Made by a program: the position numbers and the translations under genes | Assembly (NCBI GenBank): GCA_012934845.2 | Contig: WNNJ02001726.1 | Coordinates: 91,971 to 155,970 of the forward strand | DNA: 64,000 nucleotides | DNA from: Pomphorhynchus laevis | Taxonomy: Eukaryota; Acanthocephala; Palaeacanthocephala; Echinorhynchida; Pomphorhynchidae | Reading direction: 5' to 3' | The notes under the pieces: generated by a model | Seen by the model: the letters and a program-made list of their open reading frames with translations, nothing else | Databases searched by the model: none | Told to the model about the DNA's origin: nothing | Shown here: piece by piece, positions 10,609 through 21,959 of the stretch | Layout: the number at the start of each line of letters is the position of its first letter | Position numbering within the stretch: the stretch's first letter is position 1

Positions 10609-11410
10609 GTGACTGAAAGTCGTGAATCGAAGTCCAGTCTATCAAGCAACACCATTTTATATAAATTCCGAATTTCGTAAGAAATCCTGGACCGTTGTTT
10701 ACTCAGCACATCCGTGCACTACTATTATACATGCCGTATCCATTAAGGATCCAACGAGTGCAGCGACAATTCAGCAACAACCTCTGCCTAGTGTTTAAAA
10801 ATGGTCCGCACAGCAATTCGATCTGGTTAAGAGCGTAAGCCTCAGTCAATTAAGCAAAGTGTCGGAATCGCCTTTATTCACAATGCCACATCGTCAACCG
10901 AAACGACCAGTGTGTACCTCATTCTACTGATGAGTGTTGCCGGGTACTCATCATTTCGATGCTGAAGTGGTCGTCTAGAAGTGAGAAGGTGACTGAAAGT
11001 CGTGAATCGAAGTCCAGTCTATCAAGCAACACTATTTTATATAAATGCCGAATTTCGTAAGAAATCCTAGACCGTTGTTCATTCAGCACATCCATGCACC
11101 ACCATATACATGCCGTATCCATTAAGGATCCAACGAGTGCAGCGACAATTCGGGAACAACATCTGCCTAGTGTTTAATGATCAGCAATTCGATCTAGTAA
11201 TGAGCGTAAGCCTCAGTCAACTAAACAAAGTGTCGGAAACGCCTTCATTCACAATGTCAAACAGGCAACCGAAACGATCAGTGGGTATTTCATTCTACTG
11301 GTGAGTGTTGCCGGGTACTCATCATTTCGATGTTAAAGCGATCTTCTAGAAGTGACATGATGATTAAAAGTCGTGAATCGAAGTACATCCTATCAAGCAA
11401 CACCATTATA
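10609..11410. repeat. 380-bp tandem repeats, two units plus a partial third
   Basis: Units start at 10609, 10989 and about 11359 with g(g)tgactgaaagtcgtgaatcg. Each full unit contains the hairpin gatgagt...actcatc and a tcgtctagaagtga or tcttctagaagtga motif. They separate two related Penelope-type RT fragments (10.25 and 11.88 kb), as would tandem terminal repeats of such elements, but this link is inferred. The short open frames in the repeats are not convincing genes. Confidence 0.8.
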
Positions 11411-11413
11411 TAT

Positions 11414-11451
11414 AGGTGTAACAACAACTTATATAAGTTGTTGTTACACCT
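11414..11451. repeat. Perfect 38-bp palindrome
   Basis: The sequence from aggtgtaacaacaactta to its mirror end ttgttgttacacct is a perfect inverted repeat without a loop. It lies directly after the partial third unit of the 380-bp repeats. Confidence 0.85.
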
Positions 11452-11556
11452 GCCCTGGAACACCCAATGGTGTACTCATAAATATATCACTATGTTTTCC
11501 TCATGAAGAGGCATAAACACCAGGCAGCATTCTATATATCCTCATCAGACTAAGAA

Positions 11557-11794
11557 ATAGAACCGAATTATTCTCGCACTATTCAAAGTCGCTACGTATG
11601 CTCAGTCATCCTATGTGTGACAACAAACTTCAACAACGATAGACGCTTTCGCTCTTATGGAGCTCATGTGTACCGTGACTTCAATAATCATCCATAGGCA
11701 CCTTAACACACGCTTAAACAGTGTTTAAAGCTCGAAAAACAAAACTACCCTTAATATTGCGACTTTGAATATTGCGAGAATAATTCGGTTCTAT
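11557..11794. mobile_element. Small MITE with 36-bp terminal inverted repeats
   Basis: Bases 11557-11592 and 11759-11794 are reverse complements with one mismatch; the outer ends read atagaaccgaattattctcg. The 238-bp unit has no coding capacity. Its size matches the element at 59080-59317, but the terminal sequence is different, so it is a separate family. No target-site duplication is obvious. Confidence 0.7.
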
Positions 11795-11879
11795 ATCTTG
11801 AAATTAAAATGTCATCTTTACGATATAAATTAAAAGTAGTTTTAATTGATGTTAATTTAATGCTTATATCTAGATATAT

Positions 11880-12200
11880 ACCGTCTTTATCATTAATATT
11901 GGTTTTGTTAAGAATAAGGCTTTCAATAAATTGAACCGAATGCTTTCTGGATAAATTTGTTCACTAATTGAATAAAAATTATTAGAATTAAATACACATA
12001 TATCATCAATATATCGAAACATATATTTCATATATTTATATTGTTTAGATTTATTTTTTAAACAGTTATGAACAAATTTATATTTTATAAAGCTTAAAAA
12101 TAAATCAGCTGTAATTGAACATATATAACCTTCTATTAGAACACCATTTATTCGTCTATATAAATATTCTATATAAATTAAATAGTATTTGCCTTTAGGA
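11880..12200 (-). pseudogene. Penelope-type reverse transcriptase fragment, copy 2
   Basis: This is a diverged repeat of the fragment at 10254-10560. The minus strand reads NCLKNKSKQYKYMKYMFRYI, then DDICVFNSNNF and EQIYPES, so the YIDD box is preserved. Nucleotide similarity to copy 1 is obvious over about 300 bp, with gaps and substitutions. Frames are broken, and it is inactive. Confidence 0.6.
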
Positions 12201-12488
12201 AATTTGATTGTCTAGTGTATCGTATTCTATTGCAAAGTATATTATTTATTATTCATCCATAAAAATTTTCCGCTTAACAGTTTAAATTTATTTTTAATAA
12301 TATTTTGTTGATTTTTAGTTCTCCATAATAACAAATAAAAATAAAATTCATCAATCATAAAATGACTTAACATTAAATGCCTGAAATCGAAAATAAAAAT
12401 AATTTTTGTTAAAAAATTATTAAAAAATTAAAACGATATCTATTTTTTATCTTAAAAAAAGCTTATTTTTAAAAAAGAAAATACTTAA

Positions 12489-12841
12489 AAGATACTGATT
12501 CACCGGTTGAAATAGTATCAATTGATAATACACCTTTGGAGGATACTATTGATTTAGAAATTGAGTCAATGCCTGATCAAATGCAGAGTTTGGATCAAGA
12601 AGATCTAATGAAGCCTATTACATTATTTTCAAAAATCAGAATGAGCGGTGTATTTCCTATGCATAATTTGGATCATCCTAAATTCATTAAAGGCTTGTTC
12701 TTTGTTCCTAACTCCAACCACGATGATTCGTTCAATGAATATTTATCACAACCCCTAGTCAGTAAATTATTTAGTTATTTTGCTAATATCATGCCTACAA
12801 GCCTGCAGTCTGAAAACGACCAGCTATGTACATTATGCTGA
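12489..12841 (+). CDS. Hypothetical protein, possible terminal exon
   Basis: An open frame enters from an acceptor-like site (about 12488) and runs through VEIVSIDNTPLEDTIDLEIE, MQSLDQEDLMKPITL and PMHNLDHPKFIKGLFFVPN to a TGA at 12839-12841. The start at 12536 is the first methionine and may not be the true start. An AATAAA at about 12950 would fit a terminal exon. The residue mix looks protein-like (acidic N-terminus, few low-complexity runs). I do not recognise the family. Confidence 0.35.
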
Positions 12842-14795
12842 TGCATAGAAGCATGAGTGATCCAATCTAATTGCCAGTAATTAGACCTGTAACAAATAAT
12901 CAAACAAGAAGTAATTGTATCCAAAAGCGATTAAAATGTATTTTTATTAAATAAAGTATCATATTATCTTTAGTTTGAACCAGAGCAATTATTGCCGCAT
13001 CGTTAGAGTTTTAATTTTTTGTTTTGAAAGTAACCTAAAAATAAGTCTTTTAGTGCATTTATTTGGAAAATTGTATAAAATGAAATTAATCAACTGATGG
13101 AATCGATTAGATTAATAAAGGTATTTTAAGCGATACGGATTTAGATCTAATTTTGTAAATAAATTTTGAGAGTAGTTTCTTTTAAATGATCTCAAGTGGT
13201 TGATTACAAAAATGTTCTTAACTGAAATTATCAATTTTTTGGATGCATTTAGATATAAACGACAATGTCTTCCCAAGCAAAATTAGCATTAATTATCATC
13301 TCAAAAGTACCGACTTTGGTCAAACATAAATTGTATATATATTTTATATATTGTGTAAAGATCAGTAAAATACCGAAATTTGAGTTTTATTTTACCAGGC
13401 AAGTTTGAAGATTTTGAACTTATTTTGATTCATTTTGTAACCTCGAGCGTTCTTTGAGTTTATATATTCATTTTATTTAAAAATAAATACTAAAATATTT
13501 GTTTTATTTTACTAAAATATATGTAATATTCTAGTATTAAAGTTTTTAGCTGTGAAATTATTCGAATGCTGATGAACATCAACATTATTAAATTATCATA
13601 ATGTTGATGCGAAGGTTTTGTTTAACGATTGGCCTGTCACGAAGTCTATCGCCAACGCTCTGCACGGGCTTTCTCTGCACGGGCTTTGGACCATGGCCGA
13701 ATTTAATAAAATATGGAATATACTAGCATTAAAGTTTTTTGTAATATACCGTAAAGTTAATCGAATAAAGTATTATTCGTTATTCAAAAAGAATAAATTA
13801 ATTTCGACAAATGTTAAATCATTCTTATTTGAATACAAGTTTTAAAATTCAAAACATCAAAATGCTCTGATTTGACTTTAAGAAAATAAATTCTTTTGAT
13901 CAAATGAATATTAAATTTAGTAATTATGAGCTTTGAAGAATTATTTTATTTTACAAATATTTATTTTTATTTTTTTTTTATTTTTTTTATTTTCAAATAT
14001 TAATTTTTAATATTCTTTTTATTTCCAAATATTAATTTTGATTTTAATCTTCAAATATCAATTCTTAATACTTTTATTTTTTTATTTCCAAATATTATTT
14101 TTTTATATTCTTTATTTCCAAATATTAACTTTTTATATTTTTATTTTTTTTTCTAATATTAATTTGTCCCCATTAAAAATACCAATATATTTTACTTAAT
14201 TATTAATCCTACTTCATTATTATCAAATTATCATATTATATGAGAAACTTATATAATGTAAGAGAAATATAATATAATATCATAATATATGAGAAACTTA
14301 CATAATATAATATATAGAAACTTATTATATAAGAAAACATGTTTTAAACATTGAGTGTTACCATAAACGTTACCGGGAAATAATAAATTGTTTTCATTTA
14401 AGTTGTTTTTTGAATTTTTAATGATTAAAAAATTTAAATTTGTCGTATAATTGAAATTATATTGATTATTTAAAAAATGCAAAAAAGAATAATTTATCTC
14501 CTAGAATTGACAAAGTATTTCACTGCTACTATTACTTTCAAATGCAAACAATAATTTCGATCTTTTCAGGATTTTTGATAAGCTTTATTTACAAATATAG
14601 TTTTTATTCTATTTTAAGCTATGTACATTTGATATCTTACGCTTTATATTTGAGAAAAAATCTTAAAATCTTATATTTGAACAATAAACCCAAATTTACT
14701 AAATTCTAGATTCTTAAATTAACAAGAGATTTTCGATATACACAATAAATTTTTATTCATAAGCGTGAGTAACAATTTAATGATTGTTTTTAATT
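12842..14795. other. AT-rich gene desert
   Basis: Nearly featureless AT-rich DNA. A short richer patch at 13618-13705 contains a doubled ctgcacgggcttt word but has no recognisable protein. Bases 13960-14160 are a T-rich run with repeated ttccaaatatta words. Confidence 0.6.
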
Positions 14796-15650
14796 ATTGA
14801 TATTTAAATTTCTAAACTATAATTACGTTTTATTTATTAATTTTATTATTTTAAATCATATTTTATTAAAAATATTTTAATTATATTTTATATATTATTT
14901 TAATTATATAACAAAATTAATATTTTATATTATTATATTTGGTAATATTTTAAATTACAACTTGATATTTGAATTTCTAAATTATAATTACGTTTTATTT
15001 ATTAATTTTATTATTTTAAATCATATTTTATTAAAAATATTTTAATTATATTTTATATATTATTTTAATTATATAACAAAATTAATATTTTATATTATTA
15101 TATTTTGTAATATTTTAAATTACAACTTGATATTTGAATTTCTAAATTATAATTACGTTTTATTTATTAATTTTATTATTTTAAATCGTATTTTATTTAA
15201 AATATTTTAATTATATTTTATATATTATTTTAATTATATAACAAAATTAATATTTTATATTATTATATTTTGTAATATTTTAAATTACAACTTGATATTT
15301 GAATTTCTAAATTATAATTACGTTTTATTTATTAATTTTATTATTTTAAATCGTATTTTATTTAAAATATTTTAATTATATTTTATATATTATTTTAATT
15401 ATATAACAAAATTAATATTTTATATTATTATATTTTGTAATATTTTAAATTACAACTTGATATTTGAATTTCTAAATTATAATTACGTTTTATTTATTAA
15501 TTTTATTATTTTAAATCGTATTTTATTTAAAATATTTTAATTATATTTTATATATTATTTTAATTATATAACAAAATTAATATTTTATATTATTATATTT
15601 TGTAATATTTTAAATTACAATTTGACGTTTGAATTTCTAATTACTTTTTC
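14796..15650. repeat. 165-bp satellite array, about five units
   Basis: The phrase ttgatatttgaatttctaa recurs at 14797, 14962, 15127, 15292 and 15457, and a diverged form appears at 15621, giving an exact 165-bp period. Units are almost pure A+T and nearly identical in the centre of the array. The array ends about 110 bp from the stop codon of the PUF60 gene, so its 3' UTR or polyadenylation sites may lie in it. Confidence 0.9.
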
Positions 15651-15758
15651 TAGTATTAAAATATTATTAAAATAATAATATTTTAAAATATTAAAAATAT
15701 CTAAGTACATCACTAAAAACTAACACAATTTAAATTGTACACACTAAAAAGAAGGATA

Positions 15759-17846
15759 TTATCCGGTATAATCACACATGTCGAACAAATTCTGATCGTA
15801 GCTATCAGCTTTTACTAAACGTCCAGCAAACCATCGACCGTTAATTGCTTCAATGGCATTATTCGCTGATTTAGCATGATCGAATTCAACAAAAATTTTG
15901 ATTACAATGTCATTAGATTCCGGGACATCGTTGTCGTCACTTCGAAACGCATCAGAACTAAGCTCATCACAACGACGACGCTCTTCACTAATAACAACCT
16001 TTGTTACCTTACCATATTTAGAGCATTCCTCATTAATATCCGCTTCTAGTTCGTCATCTACATCTTGAGCATCGACCATGTTTCTTAAAATCATCACTCT
16101 ACTTTCGGCTTGACGTTCCATTAACTTTCTCATTAGCATTCGTCTCTGCTCTTTTCCCTTTACTGTGGGTTCATCTTGAAGATCGATTGTTGAATCTTCT
16201 GTTATACCCAGAAGAGTCTTTTGCTGTTCTGTGAGAACATGCTGTTTCGGACTGACTGTCGCTCCAGCTTCAGATGATACTGTATCTTCATCATTTTTAA
16301 CAGCGGCTGCATCTGAATAACTGAATTCAGCTGATGCCGTATTGAATGAGGAGCTGGGGTGCTGAGGGGCTGGTGGGACCGGTGGTGGCGAAGGAGCCGG
16401 AGAACGTTCTTGTACCTGTGTTGCTGATTCAGCTTCGAATAACGAAGGTGGTATTGGCGGAACAATAATAGCAGGTGGACGAACAATAGGTACATTGGCT
16501 GGCATTAATGCGGGAAGAATAGTTCCTGTTGCTGCAGCATGATCGATCATTTGCTGAGCATTTATTGCACTAAGACTGCTAACCGGACTTCGCTCGACAT
16601 CGTAGGCCTGTAGTTTAGCGGTTACATTTGCAGCTGCTATGGCACTAGCCGTGGGTAATGAAGAGCTACCTGAAGGTGGATTACTCGAAGGAAATCCTGA
16701 TTGTGGAAGAAGACCATCCGGAGGAGTGATAGCTCGACCTACTCGTAACAGCTGTCCTCCTAAATCAAATAAATTCATTGAAGCAATTGCATCATTAGCA
16801 CTAGTCGCTTCTTCATAGTCAATAAAACCATAACCCCTATGAGCACCTGGAGGTAACGCTGGCACACCTGGAGGAGTATCTCTTGAGAGCGTACATTCAG
16901 TTACTTTACCAAACGCTTCAAACACACATCTAACATCCTGCTCGCTTAATCCCGGATGCACTGAGCTTATGTACACGCGATTATAATTTTTTGACTCTTC
17001 GGTAAGCTGGTTGATTATCGGTTGTGCCTGCGGCATATTACTTGGTCGACCGACCTTGATATTCCTTCCACCTAAAACAGCATTATTCATCTGAGTCAAC
17101 GCCAGCTGTGCAGCATCTGGAAGTTCATATTCAATAAATGCAAATCCTTTGTGTTTATTTGTCATATTATCGTATGTCATCGATACTGATCGAATTGGAC
17201 CGAATGGCGCAAATGCTGAACGAACAGCATCTTCCCTAACTTCGTAATAAATACTCCCAACATATACTCGGCACATAAGCATTAAAGCTTGTTGTTTCTT
17301 TACGTAGTCCAACTGCTGTTTTTGCTGCTGTTGTTGCTGTCTTTGTAGAACAAATTTCACACTCTGTTCCATTGCATATCTCTTAGCTCTTTTAAGACAT
17401 TCCTCTTCAGACGGACGCAACGCTCGACCGTATCTGCCACATTCCTTGTTCGCTCCTTTCCCATTGTACAATTGTCCTTTCTGAGGTAGTTCCCTACCGC
17501 AATGAACACGAACTTGAGTAGGACAAAAATCATCTGGAATATTTGGCATTTTCACAGTCGCGGAATATTGTGATCGGCAGACACCGTTCGACTGATTAGT
17601 CTCTTCATTGTTCGTATCTGTATTATATGAATTTTCGTCACCGGTTTCAATAAATTCGTTTAGTTGATCAATTAATGATCTATTGTTGTTAGCGCTGCTA
17701 CTATCAACAGTGTAGTTGTGATCATTTGTATCAATCATTTCATCGTCGTCGCGGCTTTTATGCTCGGATTCGTTGTCCGACTGATATGAGGATTGCTGAT
17801 TTTGATGCACAGTTGAATCAGCTTCGTCTTCAACATCCATATCCAT
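15759..17846 (-). CDS. hfp: Poly(U)-binding splicing factor PUF60 / Half pint
   Basis: This intronless ORF encodes 695 residues. PUF60 is a nuclear U2AF-like factor that binds pyrimidine tracts and helps 3' splice-site choice. RRM1 is at about 192-267 (RNP1 KGFAFIEY) and RRM2 at about 290-372 (RNP1 RGYGFIDY, then MNLFDLGGQLLRVGRA, a family hallmark). A proline/serine-rich linker follows, and the C-terminal U2AF homology motif at about 583-690 has the RWF loop that binds ULM peptides. The N-terminus is acidic with a polyglutamine patch before RRM1. The start is the ATG at 17846 (MDMDVEDEADS); the two-codon-later ATG is also possible, and the frame upstream has no other ATG. The linker makes it longer than the human protein. 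Lack of introns beside an intron-bearing dynein gene could mean intron loss or retroposition. Confidence 0.93.
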   Translation of the reverse strand: MDMDVEDEADSTVHQNQQSSYQSDNESEHKSRDDDEMIDTNDHNYTVDSSSANNNRSLIDQLNEFIETGDENSYNTDTNNEETNQSNGVCRSQYSATVKMPNIPDDFCPTQVRVHCGRELPQKGQLYNGKGANKECGRYGRALRPSEEECLKRAKRYAMEQSVKFVLQRQQQQQQKQQLDYVKKQQALMLMCRVYVGSIYYEVREDAVRSAFAPFGPIRSVSMTYDNMTNKHKGFAFIEYELPDAAQLALTQMNNAVLGGRNIKVGRPSNMPQAQPIINQLTEESKNYNRVYISSVHPGLSEQDVRCVFEAFGKVTECTLSRDTPPGVPALPPGAHRGYGFIDYEEATSANDAIASMNLFDLGGQLLRVGRAITPPDGLLPQSGFPSSNPPSGSSSLPTASAIAAANVTAKLQAYDVERSPVSSLSAINAQQMIDHAAATGTILPALMPANVPIVRPPAIIVPPIPPSLFEAESATQVQERSPAPSPPPVPPAPQHPSSSFNTASAEFSYSDAAAVKNDEDTVSSEAGATVSPKQHVLTEQQKTLLGITEDSTIDLQDEPTVKGKEQRRMLMRKLMERQAESRVMILRNMVDAQDVDDELEADINEECSKYGKVTKVVISEERRRCDELSSDAFRSDDNDVPESNDIVIKIFVEFDHAKSANNAIEAINGRWFAGRLVKADSYDQNLFDMCDYTG

Positions 17847-17879
17847 ATAGATAAATGAATCTATATAAAGCAAAAAAAT

Positions 17880-18740
17880 AGAATAAACATATCTTAATAT
17901 GCAGATGAGTTTATAATAGCTGGAGGATATATTTATAACATTTGTAATTAATTACAATAAAGACTGTGAAGATTAGAATTTTAACAGGAATTAATATTTT
18001 ATTCGTGACTAAAGTACTAAAAGATATTTACAAAGTGATATATGAATATATGTAATCAAGAAAAATAATTTAATCCGATCTCGATTAGCTCACAAGCGTT
18101 ATTTTGTAGCTAATATTTGTAGCAATACGATAAATGAAGGCTATCGCCAGTTGGAAAGTCTACTGGAGTTTTTCAAGTTGACCTGACACAAAATGATTTA
18201 ATGTTTAAGTTATATAATCATTTAGGTTGTACATCGTATGTTTTATATATTTCGTTATAACAAACATAAATTACAATAAAAAGTTGTCAATTAAGTTAAT
18301 GTTTGGATGGGCATTTGGTTCAATGAGAGAAATCGAAGTCGGATATCGTGTAAATTAACTTATCAAGATTAGATCCATAAAATTGCAAATGCAATATTTG
18401 CCAATGCAAATAATTATATTTATGCTAGAAGCAACTTAATACGCTTATTACTAATTACCTCAGAAATTTTCTGAAGATGCTAACAGAGGTTAGCGAAATA
18501 TCAATAAAATTTTCTTCTTTTCTTTGATCCAGCTTCAATAATTCATTATCAATAATGGATCATTATCAACTATCTAAAAGCGAATTTGAGCATGTTGCTA
18601 TTTAGAATTTTAGAAACATATCTTGCTTCTTACTAAGCAAGATATGTGTAGATCTGAGAATCAAAATGAGATAAAAAGCTGACGTATTAAAAACGATAGT
18701 TGTTTCTTTAAAATAAGAAAATGTATTTTATGAATAATTG
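17880..18740. other. Upstream region of the PUF60 gene
   Basis: No coding sequence is supported. A hairpin at 18618-18648 (acatatcttgctt and its complement) is the only distinct structure. The PUF60 promoter should lie near 17850-18100, but no core promoter motif can be assigned with confidence. Confidence 0.5.
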
Positions 18741-18762
18741 AGAAATGAATGGGTATGAAAAG

Positions 18763-21480
18763 TTATAAGGCGAAAAGCAATGATAAGAAGACGAATTTGA
18801 ACACGATAATAAATGGTAGGCAAATCGAGAAAAGCAAGATGGTGTGATGTATAATTAAAACAAGACGGAGGAGAATTCGGACAGCTGCGTTGATGATGCG
18901 TTGTAAAGGAAGAAGAGTGGATTTAGGTGAGTTGGAACATAGACTCAGACAGTAATCAAGTCTTGAGAAAAGGAGAGAAGATATGAGAGTCATACAAGAA
19001 GGGAAATCGACCAATCTACGAACTTGACGGAGGTTGCGGAGTATCAAGGTAGATGAGCGTAATTTATCTCTAACAAAAGGTTTAAGTGAAAGTCTGTTGT
19101 CGAAATGGAAGTCTAATAAAACGAGATTATCAACAATGGCAAGAATTGTAGTAGTTACACGGAAAGAGGATCTAAACCGAGGCATCGATGTAGGATCTGC
19201 ATAATTTTGGATATGTCAGTATTCAGAGAAAGTCGAAGAGAAGAAAGATAATTAGAAATTGAGGTACAACAGTTGACAGCAGAAACACTAAGATCATGAA
19301 TACAATCAGCAGATGTGTGAGCATAGATGAGAATGTCATCAGCATATTGCATAACATGAAAATTAAATGTATGAGAGATAGAAGACAAATCACCGAAAAG
19401 AAGAGAGAAAAGCAAATGGCCTAGTACGGAGCCTTGTGGAACACCGGTCGGGATGGAATAAGGATAGGAAAGAGAAGAGTTAGAACAAACGCGAAAATTA
19501 CGGTTTGATAGATATGAAGAAAACAAAGCCACATTGTGTAAAAAGAAGTCATAATCATGATGAAGACGATTGAGAAGAATAGAGTGATCGACGATGTCGA
19601 AAGCAGATGATCGATCAAGAGAAACTATGACACTACATAATTTTTGATCGCGCCATATGAGTAAGTCGTTATAAACTTTTAGACAGACAATTTCAGTAGA
19701 GTGATTAGAGCGAAAAGCAGCTTGGAAGGATGGAAAAAGTTGGATGAAAATAGATATGCATTAACTTACTTGAGAACAAGACGCTCAAGAAGTTTAGGGA
19801 GGGTTGGGAGAAGTGAGATAGGACGATACGAATATCGTAATGAAGGGTCGATAGATTGCTTTTTCTGGAGAGGGCGAACAGTGGCGCATTTCCAGTTGGA
19901 AGGAAATGTGCGGTTGCGGATAGACAAGTTGAACAAAATGGTTAGGACGGGTGAGATAGAAGAACAGATTTTTTTAAGCACGTGGGTGGGGATTGTGTCA
20001 GATGTTTTATCAGGTAATGACAGAAGAACCGGAGAAACTTCGTCAGACGAAACGGGAAGAAGGTGGAATAACTCTGGAAGGTAAGTATTTAAAGAGATGG
20101 TAGGATACAAGGGGCATATGGGTAGAACGGAGGTTAAATTAGATAGCTTAGATTGCAGATAAGAGGAAATTCATCAGGATTTATGTTGCAAGTGGTAGAT
20201 GATCGTGAACGAATTGAGTTTAAGATTTTCCAATTAGATCTAGAGTTGGAAGATGACTCGAGTTGATTTCGCCAAAATAGAGTACGTTTAGTTCGCATAA
20301 GAATAAGATGTGAACGGCATAGAGAAAAGTAGGAATAACGGAGATTTGGAAAGAGTGAGTTGGGAGAACGTTTAAGAAAGCGATTATACACACGAAAAGA
20401 GTGACGGAGTCGACGCTTAGAAAGACTACAGTCAGAATCGAACCAGGGAGCATGGCGCAAGCGCTGAGAGCGTCGGAGTCGACTAGGCAGAAGTTTATTG
20501 ATAATAGACATAAGTTCAGAATCAAACAGAATGCAGAGATCATCGGGAGAGAGATAGTTAAGAGGAAGTGAAAAGAGTGAAGAATTGAGTAAGGCTGAAG
20601 AGAGAATAGGGATATCGAGAAGTTTCCAAGGTCGACTTGGAGTACCTAATGTTGGATGTGGAGAAGAAGGATGGGGATAAGGACGCGTAAGAGTACGAGT
20701 GACACGGAAATGATCGGACAAACCAGGATCAATAATCTACAAGGAGGTATAGTCATTGAAGCAATATGATTGGGGCTTGTTGAAAGTAATTTTTAGTTAA
20801 AATCAGAGAAATGATTACTTAGCATGATAGAGTTAGAGTCAGCTGGACGATCAAAACGAATGTTAAAGTCACCGAGAACAAAAGAAAAAGTATAAGACAA
20901 TGAACCGTGAGAAAGAAGATCTGCAAGGTGTTAAATAACATACGTGAGGGGGCAGCTGATTCTGGACGGTATACAATCACTAGTTTCATAGAGAAACGAG
21001 TTGATGATCTGCATATGAGTAATTTGAACGAAGTGTAATAGATGTTAGCGTTAATTTTACATAGATGCGTTGGGTTACTAGCAATGGCAACAATACTGCC
21101 ATGGTTAGAAGCAGTAGATGTGGGAGAGACATCTGGATGAGCTGATTCTACTAGCGAACAACCATAGCGACATAGGCGACGAATAGCAAGATCGTTAGAG
21201 TCAGAGTGCTAGGATTCGGTAATGCAAAGAATATCAATAGATAATTGATCGAATATATCAAGGAGCAGATCAGCTTTATTAGGAATGGAGCGAGTGTTGA
21301 AAAGACTAAGACCAAATGTATGCTCAGAAGCGAGATCGACTAGCAAAGAAGACAGGGAGAGAGAAAGGGAATTCATCGGATTTTTGGCCTTGTGTGTACC
21401 ACGTAAAAATTTCCATTGATTTGACGGATTGAAAGGATGACTTGCCGTTTGTTTCATGTCGATGTTTCTCAATGCGAGCT
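18763..21480 (-). mobile_element. Non-LTR retrotransposon, family C, copy 1 (CR1/Jockey-like)
   Basis: The minus strand carries an endonuclease start (SLFNTRSIPNKADLLLDIF then LCITES), a linker (RHAPWFDSDCSLSKRRLRHS) and an RT. RT blocks are FPSNWKCATVRPLQKK, YRPISLLPTLPKLLERL, DRSSAFDIVDH (motif A) and GVPQGSVLGHLLFSLLFGDL with YADDILIYA (motif C). The C-terminal part (LDYCLSLCSNS) runs to about 18.76 kb. Frames change near 21200, 20130, 19760 and 19160, so the copy is dead. A related copy on the + strand follows at 22.0-24.4 kb. Confidence 0.85.
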
Positions 21481-21549
21481 AAATTGAGCTGGGAAATATC
21501 GAAAGGGGTGCAGTCAGGATTGATACGACAAGTAGATAAAGTGGTAACG

Positions 21550-21665
21550 AGTTTAAAACGTTGGAATAATGCTCAGATTTAAAGCGTTGGAGAATGCTCA
21601 ACGTTAAAACGTTGGGAGAATGCTTAAAACGTAGGGAGAAGCCAATGCTCAATCATCGAGATTCA
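21550..21665. repeat. Short imperfect tandem repeats 5' of family C copy 1
   Basis: The phrase aaaacgttgggagaatgct and variants recur about four times with a spacing of 25-35 bp. They lie immediately 5' of the minus-strand endonuclease domain, where repeated promoter units occur in some non-LTR elements. Confidence 0.55.
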
Positions 21666-21959
21666 TGACCCATAGATCGTTCAGACATTCAAGTAGGATA
21701 CGACGGCCACAATCCCACCTTGAAGATTTTGTTGTTGGGGAGATTGATATGTAACTTTAACTATGTTTTTGATTGTTTAATAAAACACTATTTACGTTTG
21801 AGAGATAATATACACAATCAATTGCAATACCTGGCATGTGAAAGACTTTTAGCAATAAGATACACAATCAATTTAATCAGTTGCAGATCAATTCAAACAG
21901 TTGCAGTGTCTAATTTAACAGCTTAAGCAAACAAGGACGTTAATGGAAGTACGTAAGAA

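Noticed and set aside
10900-10985. Hammerhead ribozyme in the 380-bp tandem repeats (CTGATGA next to TTCTA/TAGAA)
   Set aside because: The CTGATGA and a possible stem I are present, but no GAAA strand with a pairable stem II follows, and the second unit has CTGGTGA. The palindrome gatgagt/actcatc explains the sequence better.
13618-13845. Small gene with an N-terminal GC-richer part
   Set aside because: The richer part is a doubled ctgcacgggcttt word, and the rest is AT-driven residues; no motif.
16202-16495. Second ORF inside the PUF60 gene on the same strand
   Set aside because: It is a frame shadow of the proline/serine-rich linker, rich in L, H and R, with no independent support.
17847-17873. 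Extension of the PUF60 ORF to 704 residues
   Set aside because: The upstream codons start at TTG, not ATG; the first ATG is at 17846.
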